DNA of 10,657 nucleotides. Source: Gp13-AA77 sp036521995. GTDB lineage: Bacteria > Acidobacteriota > Terriglobia > UBA7540. Shown one piece after another: positions 1-8,146 of this stretch. The DNA is taken from contig DATDGR010000005.1 in the NCBI GenBank assembly GCA_036521995.1, positions 1-10,657 on the forward strand. The letters run 5' to 3'. Every line of letters starts with the position of its first letter. Position 1 is the stretch's first letter. The position numbers were made by a program, and so were the translations under genes. A model generated the notes under the pieces. It had not been told where the DNA came from and did no database searches. It worked only from the letters and a program-made list of their open reading frames with translations.

Positions 1-1811
1 GCGGCCGTCAACGACTGCACGATCTGATTGTTGTTGTTGGGATTATAACCGCCCATATCATCGCGGTTAATGAGGTAGATGGTGCCTTCCTTGCCGGCGC
101 CGACCATCAAGTGAGGATAGGGGGCGGGTTGGTCCGGCATCAGCAGAGGCCCCCCCGAACCGGCATCCAGGTCAGCCTGGGTGTCCGCAGCTTGATCATA
201 AGGGGTGAAATAATCCGCCACGTTCAGCCCACTGGCGGTCGAGAGCTTGAGATAGGTCTCTCCGTAGTCGAGGCCGCCCGTCGAAGCGTCAAAGGTCCCA
301 TTTCCCGTCGTCAGGAAAAGGTTCCCGTCAGCGTCCGCAGCCGTCGACGAACCGGACTCCCATGTTCCGACGCGAGTCCCGTTCGGGCTGGTGTTGAAGA
401 CGCTCACCTGCGCCAGGCTTCCGCCGTCATAGCCGAGGGTCCAGCCGTGATAGGGGTCGTTATCGCAGTAGGACGCCCAGTTCAAATAAACCACGCCGTT
501 CACCAGAGCCAGCGCCGACCTCTGCTCCTCATGGAGAGGATCAAACGTGATCACACCGCCGACGCTGCCTTCACCTGTCCCAGGTACCGAGGCGGTGATC
601 ACCACCGGCCCGCCCAACTCTTCGGCGCCCGTGGCGATGTCGAGCGCGTGCAGACGCTGGACATATTGGACGCTTTGGTTGCCGTTCTCGCTCTCCGCGG
701 TGACGGCGAGAACGTAGAGGACCCCGCGCACAGGATCAATGACGGGCGTGCTCGTGATTCCGACCTGAGAGCCAATGTTGGTGCAGTTGACCGCCGTCGA
801 GGAGACAGTCGTCACCCCGGGAGGGCTAATGAAGCTGACATGCCAGAGCGCGGTCTGCGACCGACCGTCGCCGTCGAAGGCGTAGACGCTGTCATTCTCC
901 GTGGCGACATAAATCACATTGTGCGTGCCTTGCCCCGGAATCTTGAGACCTTGAACGTATAGCGTTTGCGCATAAGCCTGGCCGTCGACCGGTAGAGAGA
1001 AAAGCTTTCCGAACTGGTTGGAGTTGACGTTGCCCGTCGTGAGCACGGTTTCATTCAGATTCTGGCCCGTCAACCCGGCATCATTATGCCAGCTGAACGT
1101 GCCGGTATAATTCGTCACCACCAGCCTGGCGGAGGCGGTCTGAGCGGGCTTCGTGGTTGTGGCCGAGACAGTGTGCGGGCCGGCCGTGGCTGGGGGCGTG
1201 TACAGGCCGGACGCCGAAATGGTCCCCACGGTGGAGTTGCCACCCACAATGCCGTCGACACCCCAGGTGACGTTTGACGTCTTTACCCCGTTGATACTGG
1301 CTTTGAACTGCTCGATCAGGCCAAAGGTGATGGAAGCCACGCCCGGCGACACAGCCAGGTTGCTGGTGGGAACAAAGCCAGTACCCGTGAGGGTCACGGT
1401 CTGCAGGACGGTCGCATCACTATCGCTGAGGGTTACTGACCCCGTACGCGCTCCGGAGGCCGAGGGGCCGAACTTGACGTGCAGCAAGCAGCTCGCGCCA
1501 GGCTGAAGTGAACTCCCGCAGTTGTTAGTCTCGGAGTAGTCCCCGCTGGCCACGATGCTGACGAAGTTGAGGATCGTGGCGCCCTCGTTGGTCACGGTCA
1601 CTTTCTGCGCCGCGCTCGTGGTCCAAATCTGCTGGCTCGGGAAAGTCAACGACTGCGGAACCAGGCCCACGGAACTGCCCAGATCAGAGCCGCGGACCTG
1701 GCCATCAGGTCTGTTTACCGCTGATCCCAACCCGCCAGCGCCGGAGACTGGTATGACGAATAGGAGCCACCCAAGGTAAACGAAGTGCAGCCGTGTCGCC
1801 TTCAAACGCAT
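1..1811 (-). CDS. Exported choice-of-anchor-D / beta-propeller protein, 3' end beyond window
   Basis: Reading the minus strand from the ATG at 1811 gives 603 codons without a stop, up to the window edge, so the C-terminus is missing. Residues 1-25 look like a signal peptide (basic start, hydrophobic FVYLGWLLFVIPVSG), so the protein is probably exported. Residues about 50-147 resemble an ASH/choice-of-anchor-D domain, with the typical stretch NCGSSLQPGASCLLHVKF and an ending LTGTGF. Residues about 150-233 resemble a bacterial Ig-like domain (TWGVDGIVGG, GTISASGLYTPP). From about residue 238 a PQQ-type beta-propeller begins (WHNDAGLTGQNLNETVLT, FGKLFSLPVDGQAYAQTLYV, then repeated VIYVATENDSVYAFD-like blades). 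This order is common in acidobacterial proteins of unknown substrate. The start is supported by GAGGGGGG about 10 nt upstream and by the promoter at 1873-1901. An exact role cannot be given; a structural or adhesive surface role is an inference. Confidence 0.88.
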   Translation of the reverse strand, partial: MRLKATRLHFVYLGWLLFVIPVSGAGGLGSAVNRPDGQVRGSDLGSSVGLVPQSLTFPSQQIWTTSAAQKVTVTNEGATILNFVSIVASGDYSETNNCGSSLQPGASCLLHVKFGPSASGARTGSVTLSDSDATVLQTVTLTGTGFVPTSNLAVSPGVASITFGLIEQFKASINGVKTSNVTWGVDGIVGGNSTVGTISASGLYTPPATAGPHTVSATTTKPAQTASARLVVTNYTGTFSWHNDAGLTGQNLNETVLTTGNVNSNQFGKLFSLPVDGQAYAQTLYVQGLKIPGQGTHNVIYVATENDSVYAFDGDGRSQTALWHVSFISPPGVTTVSSTAVNCTNIGSQVGITSTPVIDPVRGVLYVLAVTAESENGNQSVQYVQRLHALDIATGAEELGGPVVITASVPGTGEGSVGGVITFDPLHEEQRSALALVNGVVYLNWASYCDNDPYHGWTLGYDGGSLAQVSVFNTSPNGTRVGTWESGSSTAADADGNLFLTTGNGTFDASTGGLDYGETYLKLSTASGLNVADYFTPYDQAADTQADLDAGSGGPLLMPDQPAPYPHLMVGAGKEGTIYLINRDDMGGYNPNNNNQIVQSLTA

Positions 1812-1872
1812 CGTAAGTTCCCCCCTCATGCCGTAGGATCCCGAGCCACCGCGCGGGCGGCGAATGGCATGG

Positions 1873-1901
1873 AATTTACGAGGTTGTCTCAGAAAAGTCA
1901 A
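1873..1901 (-). promoter_or_regulatory. Sigma70-like promoter for the beta-propeller gene
   Basis: On the minus strand TTGACT (1901-1896, 5 of 6 matches to the -35 consensus) is followed after 17 nt by TAAATT (1878-1873, 4 of 6 matches to the -10 consensus). Transcription would start near 1866 and give a leader of about 55 nt before the ATG at 1811. The spacing is ideal and the site lies in a locally AT-richer gap. No operator was recognised. Confidence 0.55.
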
Positions 1902-1990
1902 CAGAAATTGCCGGAATTATATAGTTCAGAGACCCAAGAAAGTAGTAGGATGAATGCGCGTGACAGGCGTACGGGTCTCGTGTTAGCTTG

Positions 1991-2019
1991 AAAACGAAAA
2001 CGCCCGCTGGCAGGCGGGC
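1991..2019 (-). terminator. Rho-independent terminator read on the minus strand
   Basis: On the minus strand a 6-bp stem GCCCGC/GCGGGC with a 6-nt loop is followed at once by GTTTTCGTTTTC. That is a stem plus a T-rich tail as in intrinsic terminators; on the plus strand no T tract follows. It lies about 70 nt downstream of the stop of the minus-strand ORF at 2089-2340 and upstream of the 1873-1901 promoter, so it would insulate the beta-propeller gene from transcription arriving from the right. Confidence 0.5.
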
Positions 2020-2088
2020 ATGATCGGAAAGAACTTCTGTGCTGGCAATCTCAGAGTACCACGGAGGTTTGTCCGATGTCTAGAGTAG

Positions 2089-2340
2089 TCAATTTACCTT
2101 CCCTGTTGTCGGCAATTTCAAAAGCAGCTCTATCATCTCCCCCTGTTCGGTTGCGCCAAGAACTTGCCCGCGCATACGCCCGAATACTTTCTGGGCGATC
2201 TCGCGGCTCTTCGGGTCGCTTATCAACTTCTCAACATCGGCTTTCCAAGTCTCTCTAGTGCATCGATCTGGACAACCTTCTAGCTTATACCTGAACCTCG
2301 GTAGGCGTATGCTGTAGGGATATGGGCTCGCAGAATCCAA
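2089..2340 (-). CDS. Small hypothetical protein (83 aa), doubtful
   Basis: This is an open frame from a TTG at 2340 to a TGA, with an in-frame stop two codons upstream of the TTG. The protein is not recognised. Its second half is balanced and helix-prone (ETWKADVEKLISDPKSREIA, then GEMIELLLKLP), which looks more like real protein than the opposite-strand reading. The intrinsic terminator at 1991-2019 on the same strand fits as its 3' end. Against it: there is no clear ribosome binding site, the start codon is a TTG, and it overlaps the start of the divergent gene at 2322 by 19 nt. It may be a gene remnant or not coding at all. Confidence 0.35.
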   Translation of the reverse strand: MDSASPYPYSIRLPRFRYKLEGCPDRCTRETWKADVEKLISDPKSREIAQKVFGRMRGQVLGATEQGEMIELLLKLPTTGKVN

Positions 2341-4088
2341 AGGCTAAGAGCCACATAGAGGGTGTTGCATTGTGCGTTTTCATCCTGGGAGTGTCCGCGG
2401 CGTGGGCGAGGCAGGGGACATCAGGAACTAACATGGCAGCGTCTGGCAAAGATCAAATGGGCGTCATCGATGGCACCGTTGTAAGCGCGACCACCAATCA
2501 AGCTGTAGCAGGGGCTCGAGTGCTTGCGGTGCCTGAAGGCGTCGCGACGGGCGCCTATTCTGTTTTTCCAGTCATCGCTGATACCTCAGGGCATTTCGTG
2601 ATCAGTGGGCTCAGTCCGGGCCGATACCGCCTCGAAGCTCACGCCGACGACTTCGTGACGCAGGCTTACGGTGCGCGCGCGCCGCAGTTGCCCGGCAAGC
2701 TGGTAGAGGTAGGGCCTGGACAGCACGTTAGCGACGTGACCTTTCACATCTTTCCGTGCGGCGCAATTTCAGGCACCGTGCGAGACGAGAATGGCAAACC
2801 CGTGGCAGGTGCAACGGTGCGGGCGCTTTCCGTTCACGACCGGCATTACTTCCAAACTGCCGGAACGAACCGACAGGGCGTCTACCGCGTCTCGAATCTC
2901 GATCCGGGACCATACATCCTGCAAGTGAGCTATCCGAGGCTCGGAGGCAGCGACGAGACACATCTGCTTCCGGGAGGTCTGGAATCCATCGAGCGGGAAC
3001 CCGAAACGACCGAGGTCAGCAAAAAGCCACCAACCCAAAACGTTTACGCCTGCACTTACTACCCGAACGTCACTGACCCTACAGCGGCTAGCAGCGTCGC
3101 GGTCCAGCCTGGAATCGCTCAGCCCAATATGGACATTGAGATGCGCTCGGTAAGGACCGTTCGGGTGAGGGGCCACCTTATTAACGGAGTTACCGGCAAA
3201 CCGGCGCCATCGGGTTTGGTCGGGCTGACCGCGCGTATCAACAGCTCCGCCTTCCCAGGAGGCGGTGCAGCTAACGAAGCGGTTGCGCTTTATAGCAACG
3301 TTACAGTGGAGGTCAAGGATCCGTCGGGAAGATTTGAGTTTGGAAAGGTTCCTTCAGGTTCGTACTGGGCTGAAGGCCAGATCTCGGGCGACGACAAGAC
3401 TCTGACCGGTTTGGTGTCGGTTGAGGTAGGCGATACGAATGTGGAAGGCGTATTAGTTGAAGCCGGCGATGGTGTTGAGCTAAAGGGCCAAGTGCGAGTG
3501 GAGCGAGGTACGGCTTTCGATTTTTCAGGGCTGAGCATCTCGCTCGGATGGGCGGATTTACCTCTGCCCTACCTTAAGGCACCGCCAAGCACAAACGGAG
3601 CTTTCGCGTTTGAATACGTACCACCGGCAACATATTCCTTGATTGTCAAAAACCTGCCTTCTGGTTATTACTTGAACTCGGCGCGCTTTGGCGGGGTGGA
3701 CGTTCTTGATGCAGGCGTCACGCTGGGTACGGGCAGCTCCGGACAGCTCGACATCCTGCTGTCATCACCTGGCGGCACGATCAGCGGGCAAGTGCAGGAA
3801 GGGGACAAGCCTGTCCCCGCCACGGTCTACCTCGCGCCTTACCCTCTCCGTCTCAACCGGGCGGATCTGTATTTCTCAATTCCCACTAACGGAGATGGAA
3901 CCTTCACCTTGACCGGCATTCCGCCTGGAAACTACAAAGTGTTTGCGTTCAGAGACCCCGACCCTAATCTGATTTCCAACCCTGCCCTTTTTGAATCCTT
4001 CGAGCCAAAGGGTGAATCCGTCGGCGTCGACGACGGCAGCAGTCAATCTGTGAAACTGGAGTTGATTTCCGCCGCCGACCAGGAGTAA
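2322..4088 (+). CDS. Exported protein with carboxypeptidase-regulatory-like repeats
   Basis: The product is 588 residues with a likely signal peptide (hydrophobic VALCVFILGVSAAWA, residues 15-29, ending in a plausible AxA cleavage site). It is built of repeated beta-sandwich modules of the carboxypeptidase-D regulatory type. Module 1 is at about 47-145 (GTVVSATTNQAVAGARVLAV, then DTSGHFVISGLSPGRYRLEA). Module 2 is at about 147-205 (GAISGTVRDENGKPVAGATV, then GVYRVSNLDPGPYILQV). A more diverged module is at about 280-365 (SGRFEFGKVPSGSYWAEGQI). The last is at about 485-548 (GGTISGQVQEGDKPVPATVY, then GTFTLTGIPPGNYKVFAFRD). No catalytic domain or TonB barrel is attached, so it is a stand-alone repeat protein, common in Acidobacteriota and usually of unknown function; a periplasmic or surface binding role is an inference. 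The ribosome binding site before the ATG is weak (TAGGG). No partner gene follows on the same strand. Confidence 0.85.
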   Translation: MGSQNPKAKSHIEGVALCVFILGVSAAWARQGTSGTNMAASGKDQMGVIDGTVVSATTNQAVAGARVLAVPEGVATGAYSVFPVIADTSGHFVISGLSPGRYRLEAHADDFVTQAYGARAPQLPGKLVEVGPGQHVSDVTFHIFPCGAISGTVRDENGKPVAGATVRALSVHDRHYFQTAGTNRQGVYRVSNLDPGPYILQVSYPRLGGSDETHLLPGGLESIEREPETTEVSKKPPTQNVYACTYYPNVTDPTAASSVAVQPGIAQPNMDIEMRSVRTVRVRGHLINGVTGKPAPSGLVGLTARINSSAFPGGGAANEAVALYSNVTVEVKDPSGRFEFGKVPSGSYWAEGQISGDDKTLTGLVSVEVGDTNVEGVLVEAGDGVELKGQVRVERGTAFDFSGLSISLGWADLPLPYLKAPPSTNGAFAFEYVPPATYSLIVKNLPSGYYLNSARFGGVDVLDAGVTLGTGSSGQLDILLSSPGGTISGQVQEGDKPVPATVYLAPYPLRLNRADLYFSIPTNGDGTFTLTGIPPGNYKVFAFRDPDPNLISNPALFESFEPKGESVGVDDGSSQSVKLELISAADQE

Positions 4089-4217
4089 AGAGGGCCGTGT
4101 TTTGCTATTTAGAGCCGGGTAGCGACAGACTCGCCTCGGACCTGAGGGCCGACGAAGGGCTTGTAGCCCCGCGCGGGCGGACCTTCATCGAGAACATGAC
4201 CCAACGGTTGCTGAATT

Positions 4218-4239
4218 TTGGGTTCGATTTGGGTTCGAT
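4218..4239. repeat. Perfect 11-bp tandem repeat, two units
   Basis: The unit TTGGGTTCGAT occurs twice with no gap, preceded by one more matching T. It lies in the gene-free 233-bp gap between the repeat-protein gene and the tRNA half, about 80 nt left of the latter. The GGTTCGAT core resembles a tRNA T-loop, but no flanking stems support a second tRNA remnant. Confidence 0.6.
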
Positions 4240-4321
4240 AAGCATTTCCGGGCCTTCCTCAACCTTCCTCAGGCTTGCTATGCGTGCCGCAGAATGAATG
4301 ACTTAGCCTGACAGGGTCGAT

Positions 4322-4366
4322 CTCATAACCCAAAGGTCGCTGGTTCAAATCCAGCCCCCGCAACCA
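4322..4366 (+). other. tRNA-Met(CAT) 3' half, attachment-site core
   Basis: The sequence matches the 3' part of a tRNA. It has an anticodon loop CTCATAA (4322-4328), a 3' anticodon stem CCCAA, a variable loop AGGTC and a perfect 5-bp T-arm GCTGG/CCAGC around TTCAAAT (4339-4355). An acceptor strand CCCCGCA, discriminator A and CCA (4356-4366) follow. The 5' half is absent: a complementary acceptor TGCGGGG and a 5' anticodon stem TTGGG should precede it, and neither does. The match begins at the anticodon loop, as expected for an integrase crossover core rather than for random decay. The antisense strand encodes the C-terminal VAGAGFEPATFGL of the recombinase. It cannot make a functional tRNA. 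Confidence 0.85.
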
Positions 4367-5859
4367 CGCTTTTCATAACGCCCTCTGGCAGACGGTAACT
4401 GATCTTCACTTCAAGGTTCTCAGGCTCCAGCTTCACATCCTGGACCCAAGCGCGCATGAGCCTCTTTCGCTCCGCAGGCTGGCCGGACTCCATCACCTTC
4501 TCGGTCTGACGGCGGTAGGCCATCACCGTTTTGGAGTCGAGCTGGGGCGGCTCGCTCACATCCAGGCTGACGGCCAATCTCTCGCGCTCCGCCATCAACT
4601 CGCGAAGCCGGGCATTTGTCCAAGACGCATCGGCCAAACCATCTTCGACCGCTCGGCGAATATTACCGATCTTCGCCTCGATGCGCTCAATTTCCGTGTG
4701 TGCCTTGGCCCTGTCAGCGAATCCGGTTGACTCTTCCCAAATGTGGCGTAGCTCGGTGTTGACTTGCCGCGTGAAACCATCAGGATTCGCGCACAGACTG
4801 AGTAATTCGCTGAGCCCTCGGCACACCTCGGCTTCGACGGCGCGGCGTGGCACGTACACTCCCGGCCCGCACCCTTTGCCTTTGCGATAGGGCTGGCTCC
4901 CGCAGATGTAGTATTCTCCGCTCGATGTGCGGAAGCCGATCATGTTGGAGCCGCACCGCTGACACTTGAACACGCCTCCACTTAGCAGATACCGCGAGGT
5001 CTGGCTCCGTCCTCGATTTGTCGGAATTGTCGCCGTTGCCTGGGCACGGCGGCGGGCGCCCATAATCGCCCGCGCCTCGTCCTCAGTGATAAGGGCCGGG
5101 TGAGCGTTGGGCACGATCACCCATTCTGACTGCGGGCGCTCGCGGCCTTCCTTGGTGCGCGCATTCCAGACTCCATACCCGCAAAACTGCAGAATTACGC
5201 TCGGTTGAAGGATCGCGTTCCAGGTCGAGATACCCCAAAAGCTCTTGCGACGGGCGGGAATGCTTGCGCGGTTGCAAAAATCACGAAGCTCTGCCAGCGA
5301 TGCTCCGGCGGCGGCCAATTCCACCAAACAGTGACGAGCCCACTCATGCGCGCGGCGGCCACCAATCACGGTGTTGTCGAGCACCCAAACCGACTTGATA
5401 ATGGGGCGGCCTCTCTTGTCCTGGCCGCGTTCCAATCGGAGTGAACGATAACCCCACGGGGGCTGACCACCGTTCTTATAGCACCATCCCGTTTCAGCGT
5501 CACGCGCTTGCACGTTTGCACGGCATCCCTTGCGGGTATGGAACGCGACTTCGCGGCTGTACGCTTCATTTTTCGCGTACGTGATCGCCTCCATATACAC
5601 GCCAGCGACGCTTTCAGGGTCGATCTCAGGATCATTCAGCGAAACGACTTTGATTCCTTGCCCGCGCAACTGCCGCACGAGCATCTTTGCGCCTACGCTG
5701 TCTCGCGAAAACCGAGAGAGGTCATGGACCAGAATCATGGAGACTCGCTCGGCCTTTGCACGTGCCAGCATCCGCTCAAACTCGGGCCGTTTAGATCGAG
5801 ACTGAAATGCGCTTTCAGCTTCGCTGAATTCGCCAGTGACCTCGATGTTCCGGGCCTGC
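4323..5859 (-). pseudogene. Serine recombinase, C-terminal part (5' end cut off by IS21-like insertion)
   Basis: This is the major part of a large serine recombinase, residues 61-569 of the reconstructed 569-residue protein. Visible regions: the second half of the resolvase catalytic domain (NIEVTGEFSEAESAF, and LVHDLSRFSRDS with the conserved arginines at about 107 and 110), then a recombinase domain (PPWGYRSL through HPALITEDEA). A zinc ribbon follows with Cys at about 357, 360, 377 and 388 (FKCQRCGSNM, YICGS, GKGCGPG), then a charged coiled-coil region at about 440-490. The last 13 codons are antisense to the tRNA-Met 3' half. The catalytic serine is missing because it lies on the other fragment (9959-10139). 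The open frame continues to a TTG at 5960, but those 36 residues come from transposon-end DNA and do not belong to the family. A truncated product would lack the nucleophile and should be inactive. Confidence 0.9.
5852..5859. repeat. Target-site duplication, left copy
   Basis: GGGCCTGC is identical to 9959-9966. The two copies flank the IS21-like element exactly where the recombinase reading is interrupted. The next two bases, CC here against GC on the right, differ at one position. So a 10-bp duplication with one change is an alternative reading. Confidence 0.85.
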
Positions 5860-5861
5860 CC

Positions 5862-5911
5862 TTCGCTGCTCGCCAAGAATAGCCCAGCCGTGCTCGAATG
5901 AAGTGACCCAC
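5862..5911. repeat. IS21-like left terminal inverted repeat
   Basis: Read inward, positions 5868-5911 align without gaps to the complement of 9952-9909, with 27 matches in 44. The best-kept blocks are the outer GCTCG and the inner TGACCCAC (5904-5911). Repeated TGACCC-type boxes at the ends are typical IS21-family transposase binding sites. No gene lies in 5860-6018. Confidence 0.7.
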
Positions 5912-6018
5912 GTCGGCAACGCAGCTTGAGATCCAAACTGTGACCGAGAGGTTTGGGCAAGATGCCGCTTCGGTGGTTGTGGCGGGGGTATAGGTGTTTT
6001 CAGGGATGAGGGTTGCGC

Positions 6019-6744
6019 TCAGCCTTGAGGCTCGCGCAAGGAAGGACCGTTGATGTGAATTGTCTGGCACTGGTGTCGCAAGCGGCTGAGTAAGGCCTCC
6101 GTCAGGTCTTTATTGCCGAGTAAGCGCGCCCATTGGTCATACTCAAGATTGGTGGTGATCAGCGTGGCCTTGCGGCGGTAGCGCTCTTCCATGAGCTTGA
6201 AGAAGATGTTGGTCTGCTCGGGACGCAAATTCAAATACCCGACCTCGTCGATCAAAAGGGCATCGAGGCGCGCCCAGCGCCGGATGAGTTTGTGCGAAGC
6301 CCGGTCGGCGAGGGAAGCGTACATCTCGTCGAACAGGTCCTGAGCGCGGATGAACAGCCCCCGGTAGCCGTTCTGCAGAGCTTTCAGCAAGAGGCCTGAG
6401 GCGAGTCCGGTTTTCCCGACGCCGGTGGGCCCAATAAACACCACGTTGATGGCCTTGGGAATGAACTCCAGCTCAGCCAGCTCGCGGATTTGGCGGCGCG
6501 AAACGCCGGGTTGCTGCTTGAAGGGGAAGGACTCCAGAGTCCACTGCTCGGGCAGGTGAGCGTGCTGGATGCGGGCTTGTAACCGTCTTTCGTGTTGATC
6601 AAGCCACTCGGCGCGCAGCAGTCGGGCCAATAGATCGGTGTAGGACGGGGAAGCCTTGCGGGCGGCCGCCAGTTCACCCTCGATCATCTCGGCCATCTTG
6701 CGCAGGCGGAGGTTCTTCAAGAGCTGTTGAATCTCCTCACTCAT
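6019..6744 (-). CDS. istB: IS21-family helper ATPase IstB
   Basis: The 241-residue product is a normal length for IstB, the AAA+ ATPase that assists IstA in strand transfer and target choice. The N-terminus (MSEEIQQLLKNLRLRKMAEM) is the usual IstB helical region. Walker A is GPTGVGKT at 105-112. Walker B is LLIDEVGY with D166 and E167. A sensor-1-like segment LITTNL lies at 195-200 and a conserved LSRL at 219-222 near the C-terminus. The ATG overlaps the istA stop by 8 nt, which indicates translational coupling. The gene is intact and nothing visible would make it inactive. Its 3' end lies about 160 nt from the left end of the element. Confidence 0.96.
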   Translation of the reverse strand: MSEEIQQLLKNLRLRKMAEMIEGELAAARKASPSYTDLLARLLRAEWLDQHERRLQARIQHAHLPEQWTLESFPFKQQPGVSRRQIRELAELEFIPKAINVVFIGPTGVGKTGLASGLLLKALQNGYRGLFIRAQDLFDEMYASLADRASHKLIRRWARLDALLIDEVGYLNLRPEQTNIFFKLMEERYRRKATLITTNLEYDQWARLLGNKDLTEALLSRLRHQCQTIHINGPSLREPQG

Positions 6745-8146
6745 CGTCGCCTCCGTCGGAGCCCGGATGGATCTGGAAATATTCGCGGGCGAGTTTGCGG
6801 AGGATCATGCGCTCGACCCGCTCCAGGTCAAACAGTCCGTAGGCGAGGGCGGTCTGAAGGGCTTCGAGCAAGGGTGCGCGTGGGTAATCATTCACCAACT
6901 GGAGCAAGCGCCGGAGCGCGAGCGTGGCACGTCCCGGAGAACGTTTTTTGAGAGCCTGGAGGTATTCGCCGATCTCGGGGAGCCTTGCCCGAAGGAGTTT
7001 TTCTTCCGGGGCCGAATCGGAGCGGGGAGAAGCGGGGCCGCGCGGGTAGCGATGTTCCGGCAGGCGATACTTGCGGCCGGTGGGCTCGATGACACGCAGG
7101 TGCGCGGCGACGAGGCGTGGCCCTCGATAGACTTCAATCTGATCTTTGGTCTGACGCACTTCGACGTGACGCCCGATGAGGTCGGCGGGGACGGAATAGC
7201 GATTGGTGTCGACCGACACGAACCCTTCCACATCCACCAGGCGTTGGTGGAGGAGATAGACCGGAGGCGCCCAGACCGGCAGCGGCTTCAGGTGCGGTCG
7301 TTCGACGGCGAACAGCTCGCGCGGGCTGGCCTTGAGATCGTCGCGGAAGCGGGCATTGACCTTGTCGCACCAGTCGCGCGCCGGCTGGTTGGCGTCGGCC
7401 CAATCGCCGAAGGAGCGGCCCGCCAGGAAGTTGGTCTCGATGTAGCGGAAGCTGCGTTCGACCCGCGCCGAGCGGTTGGCGTCGCCGATAGCGTGCGCTT
7501 GGAAGCGGAAGCCGTAGTGGTCGGCGAAGGCGGCCATCTCCGGCACCGGCGCCATGTCGCGACCGGTGCCCTTGAGCACCACGACGTGCGTGTTGTCGAT
7601 CAGACAGGTTTCGCAGGCTCCCTGAAGATAGTGGAGGGCATCGGTGAGAAACACCTTGCAATCGAAGCGTCGGAAGGTGGGAAAGAACTGAAAGAAGAGC
7701 ACCCGGGAATAGCAGCAGACCAGCGAGGCCGTCTGTACGGGCCGTAGGTGGTCGCCAATTTCGGCACGGTGCGGGCTGGTGTCATGCGGCATCTCCTGGC
7801 CCGGGCCAAAGCGATACTCCCCGACGGGTTTCTTCGGTTCGTGGCCGATGCCTTGCCGTCGGCAGAAGGCGGTCAAAGCCTGATAAGAGAACGGAGCTCC
7901 CGACGCAGTGAGTTCTTCATAGACACGCACCAGGTTCCCTTTGCAGCGCGCGTAGAGTTCCAGAATCTGATCCCGGTAGGGCGTGGCCTTTTCCGGGCGC
8001 GCCAGGGCGGGCACGATTTCGGTGCCGGAACGGAGGACCTCGCGCACCGTGCCCCGCGACACCTTCAGGGCCCGCGCCATGCCGCGGATACTATGCCCCT
8101 GCTGGCGCAGTTTCAGAATCGCCGCTCGCGTGCTCTGGTCCAGCAT
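6737..8146 (-). CDS. istA: IS21-family DDE transposase IstA
   Basis: The product is 469 residues, within the family range. The N-terminus carries a helix-turn-helix (ILKLRQQGHSIRGMARALKV and on to VREVLRSG, residues 10-41). The RNase-H-like catalytic core follows, with likely acidic residues D122 (EMPHDTSPH), D184 (CLIDNTHVVV) and E230 (SARVERSFRYIE). The C-terminal part has the Mu-transposase-like beta-barrel region (SVDTNRYSVPADLIGRHVEV, about 311-330) and a helical tail. The start is well supported by AGGAG 7 nt upstream of the ATG. The start lies inside the 3' end of the ParB-like gene (56-nt overlap), and the stop overlaps the istB start. The frame is uninterrupted, so the enzyme is probably functional. 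Confidence 0.95.
   Translation of the reverse strand: MLDQSTRAAILKLRQQGHSIRGMARALKVSRGTVREVLRSGTEIVPALARPEKATPYRDQILELYARCKGNLVRVYEELTASGAPFSYQALTAFCRRQGIGHEPKKPVGEYRFGPGQEMPHDTSPHRAEIGDHLRPVQTASLVCCYSRVLFFQFFPTFRRFDCKVFLTDALHYLQGACETCLIDNTHVVVLKGTGRDMAPVPEMAAFADHYGFRFQAHAIGDANRSARVERSFRYIETNFLAGRSFGDWADANQPARDWCDKVNARFRDDLKASPRELFAVERPHLKPLPVWAPPVYLLHQRLVDVEGFVSVDTNRYSVPADLIGRHVEVRQTKDQIEVYRGPRLVAAHLRVIEPTGRKYRLPEHRYPRGPASPRSDSAPEEKLLRARLPEIGEYLQALKKRSPGRATLALRRLLQLVNDYPRAPLLEALQTALAYGLFDLERVERMILRKLAREYFQIHPGSDGGDDE

Noticed and set aside
111..962. Plus-strand frame of 283 codons
   Set aside because: The minus strand here encodes clear beta-propeller sequence; the plus frame is Arg-rich and shows no domain.
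2076..2258. Plus-strand 60-codon frame with GGAGG 8 nt before an ATG
   Set aside because: The ribosome site is good, but the product is Ser/Arg/Leu-rich with no features and opposes the more protein-like minus frame. Kept only as a possibility.
4097..4297. 66-codon plus-strand frame after the repeat-protein gene
   Set aside because: GTG start, no recognisable features, and it contains the tandem repeat; not supported as coding.
4280..4366. Complete tRNA-Met gene
   Set aside because: There is no D-arm, 5' anticodon stem or 5' acceptor strand before the anticodon loop.
5860..5960. Start of a 545-residue recombinase at 5960 (TTG)
   Set aside because: The first 36 residues are read from the transposon's left end; family-like sequence begins at residue 37, exactly after the duplication.
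6767..7747. Long plus-strand frame of 326 codons
   Set aside because: It mirrors istA on the opposite strand in GC-rich DNA, has no recognisable domain, and the minus-strand gene is certain.
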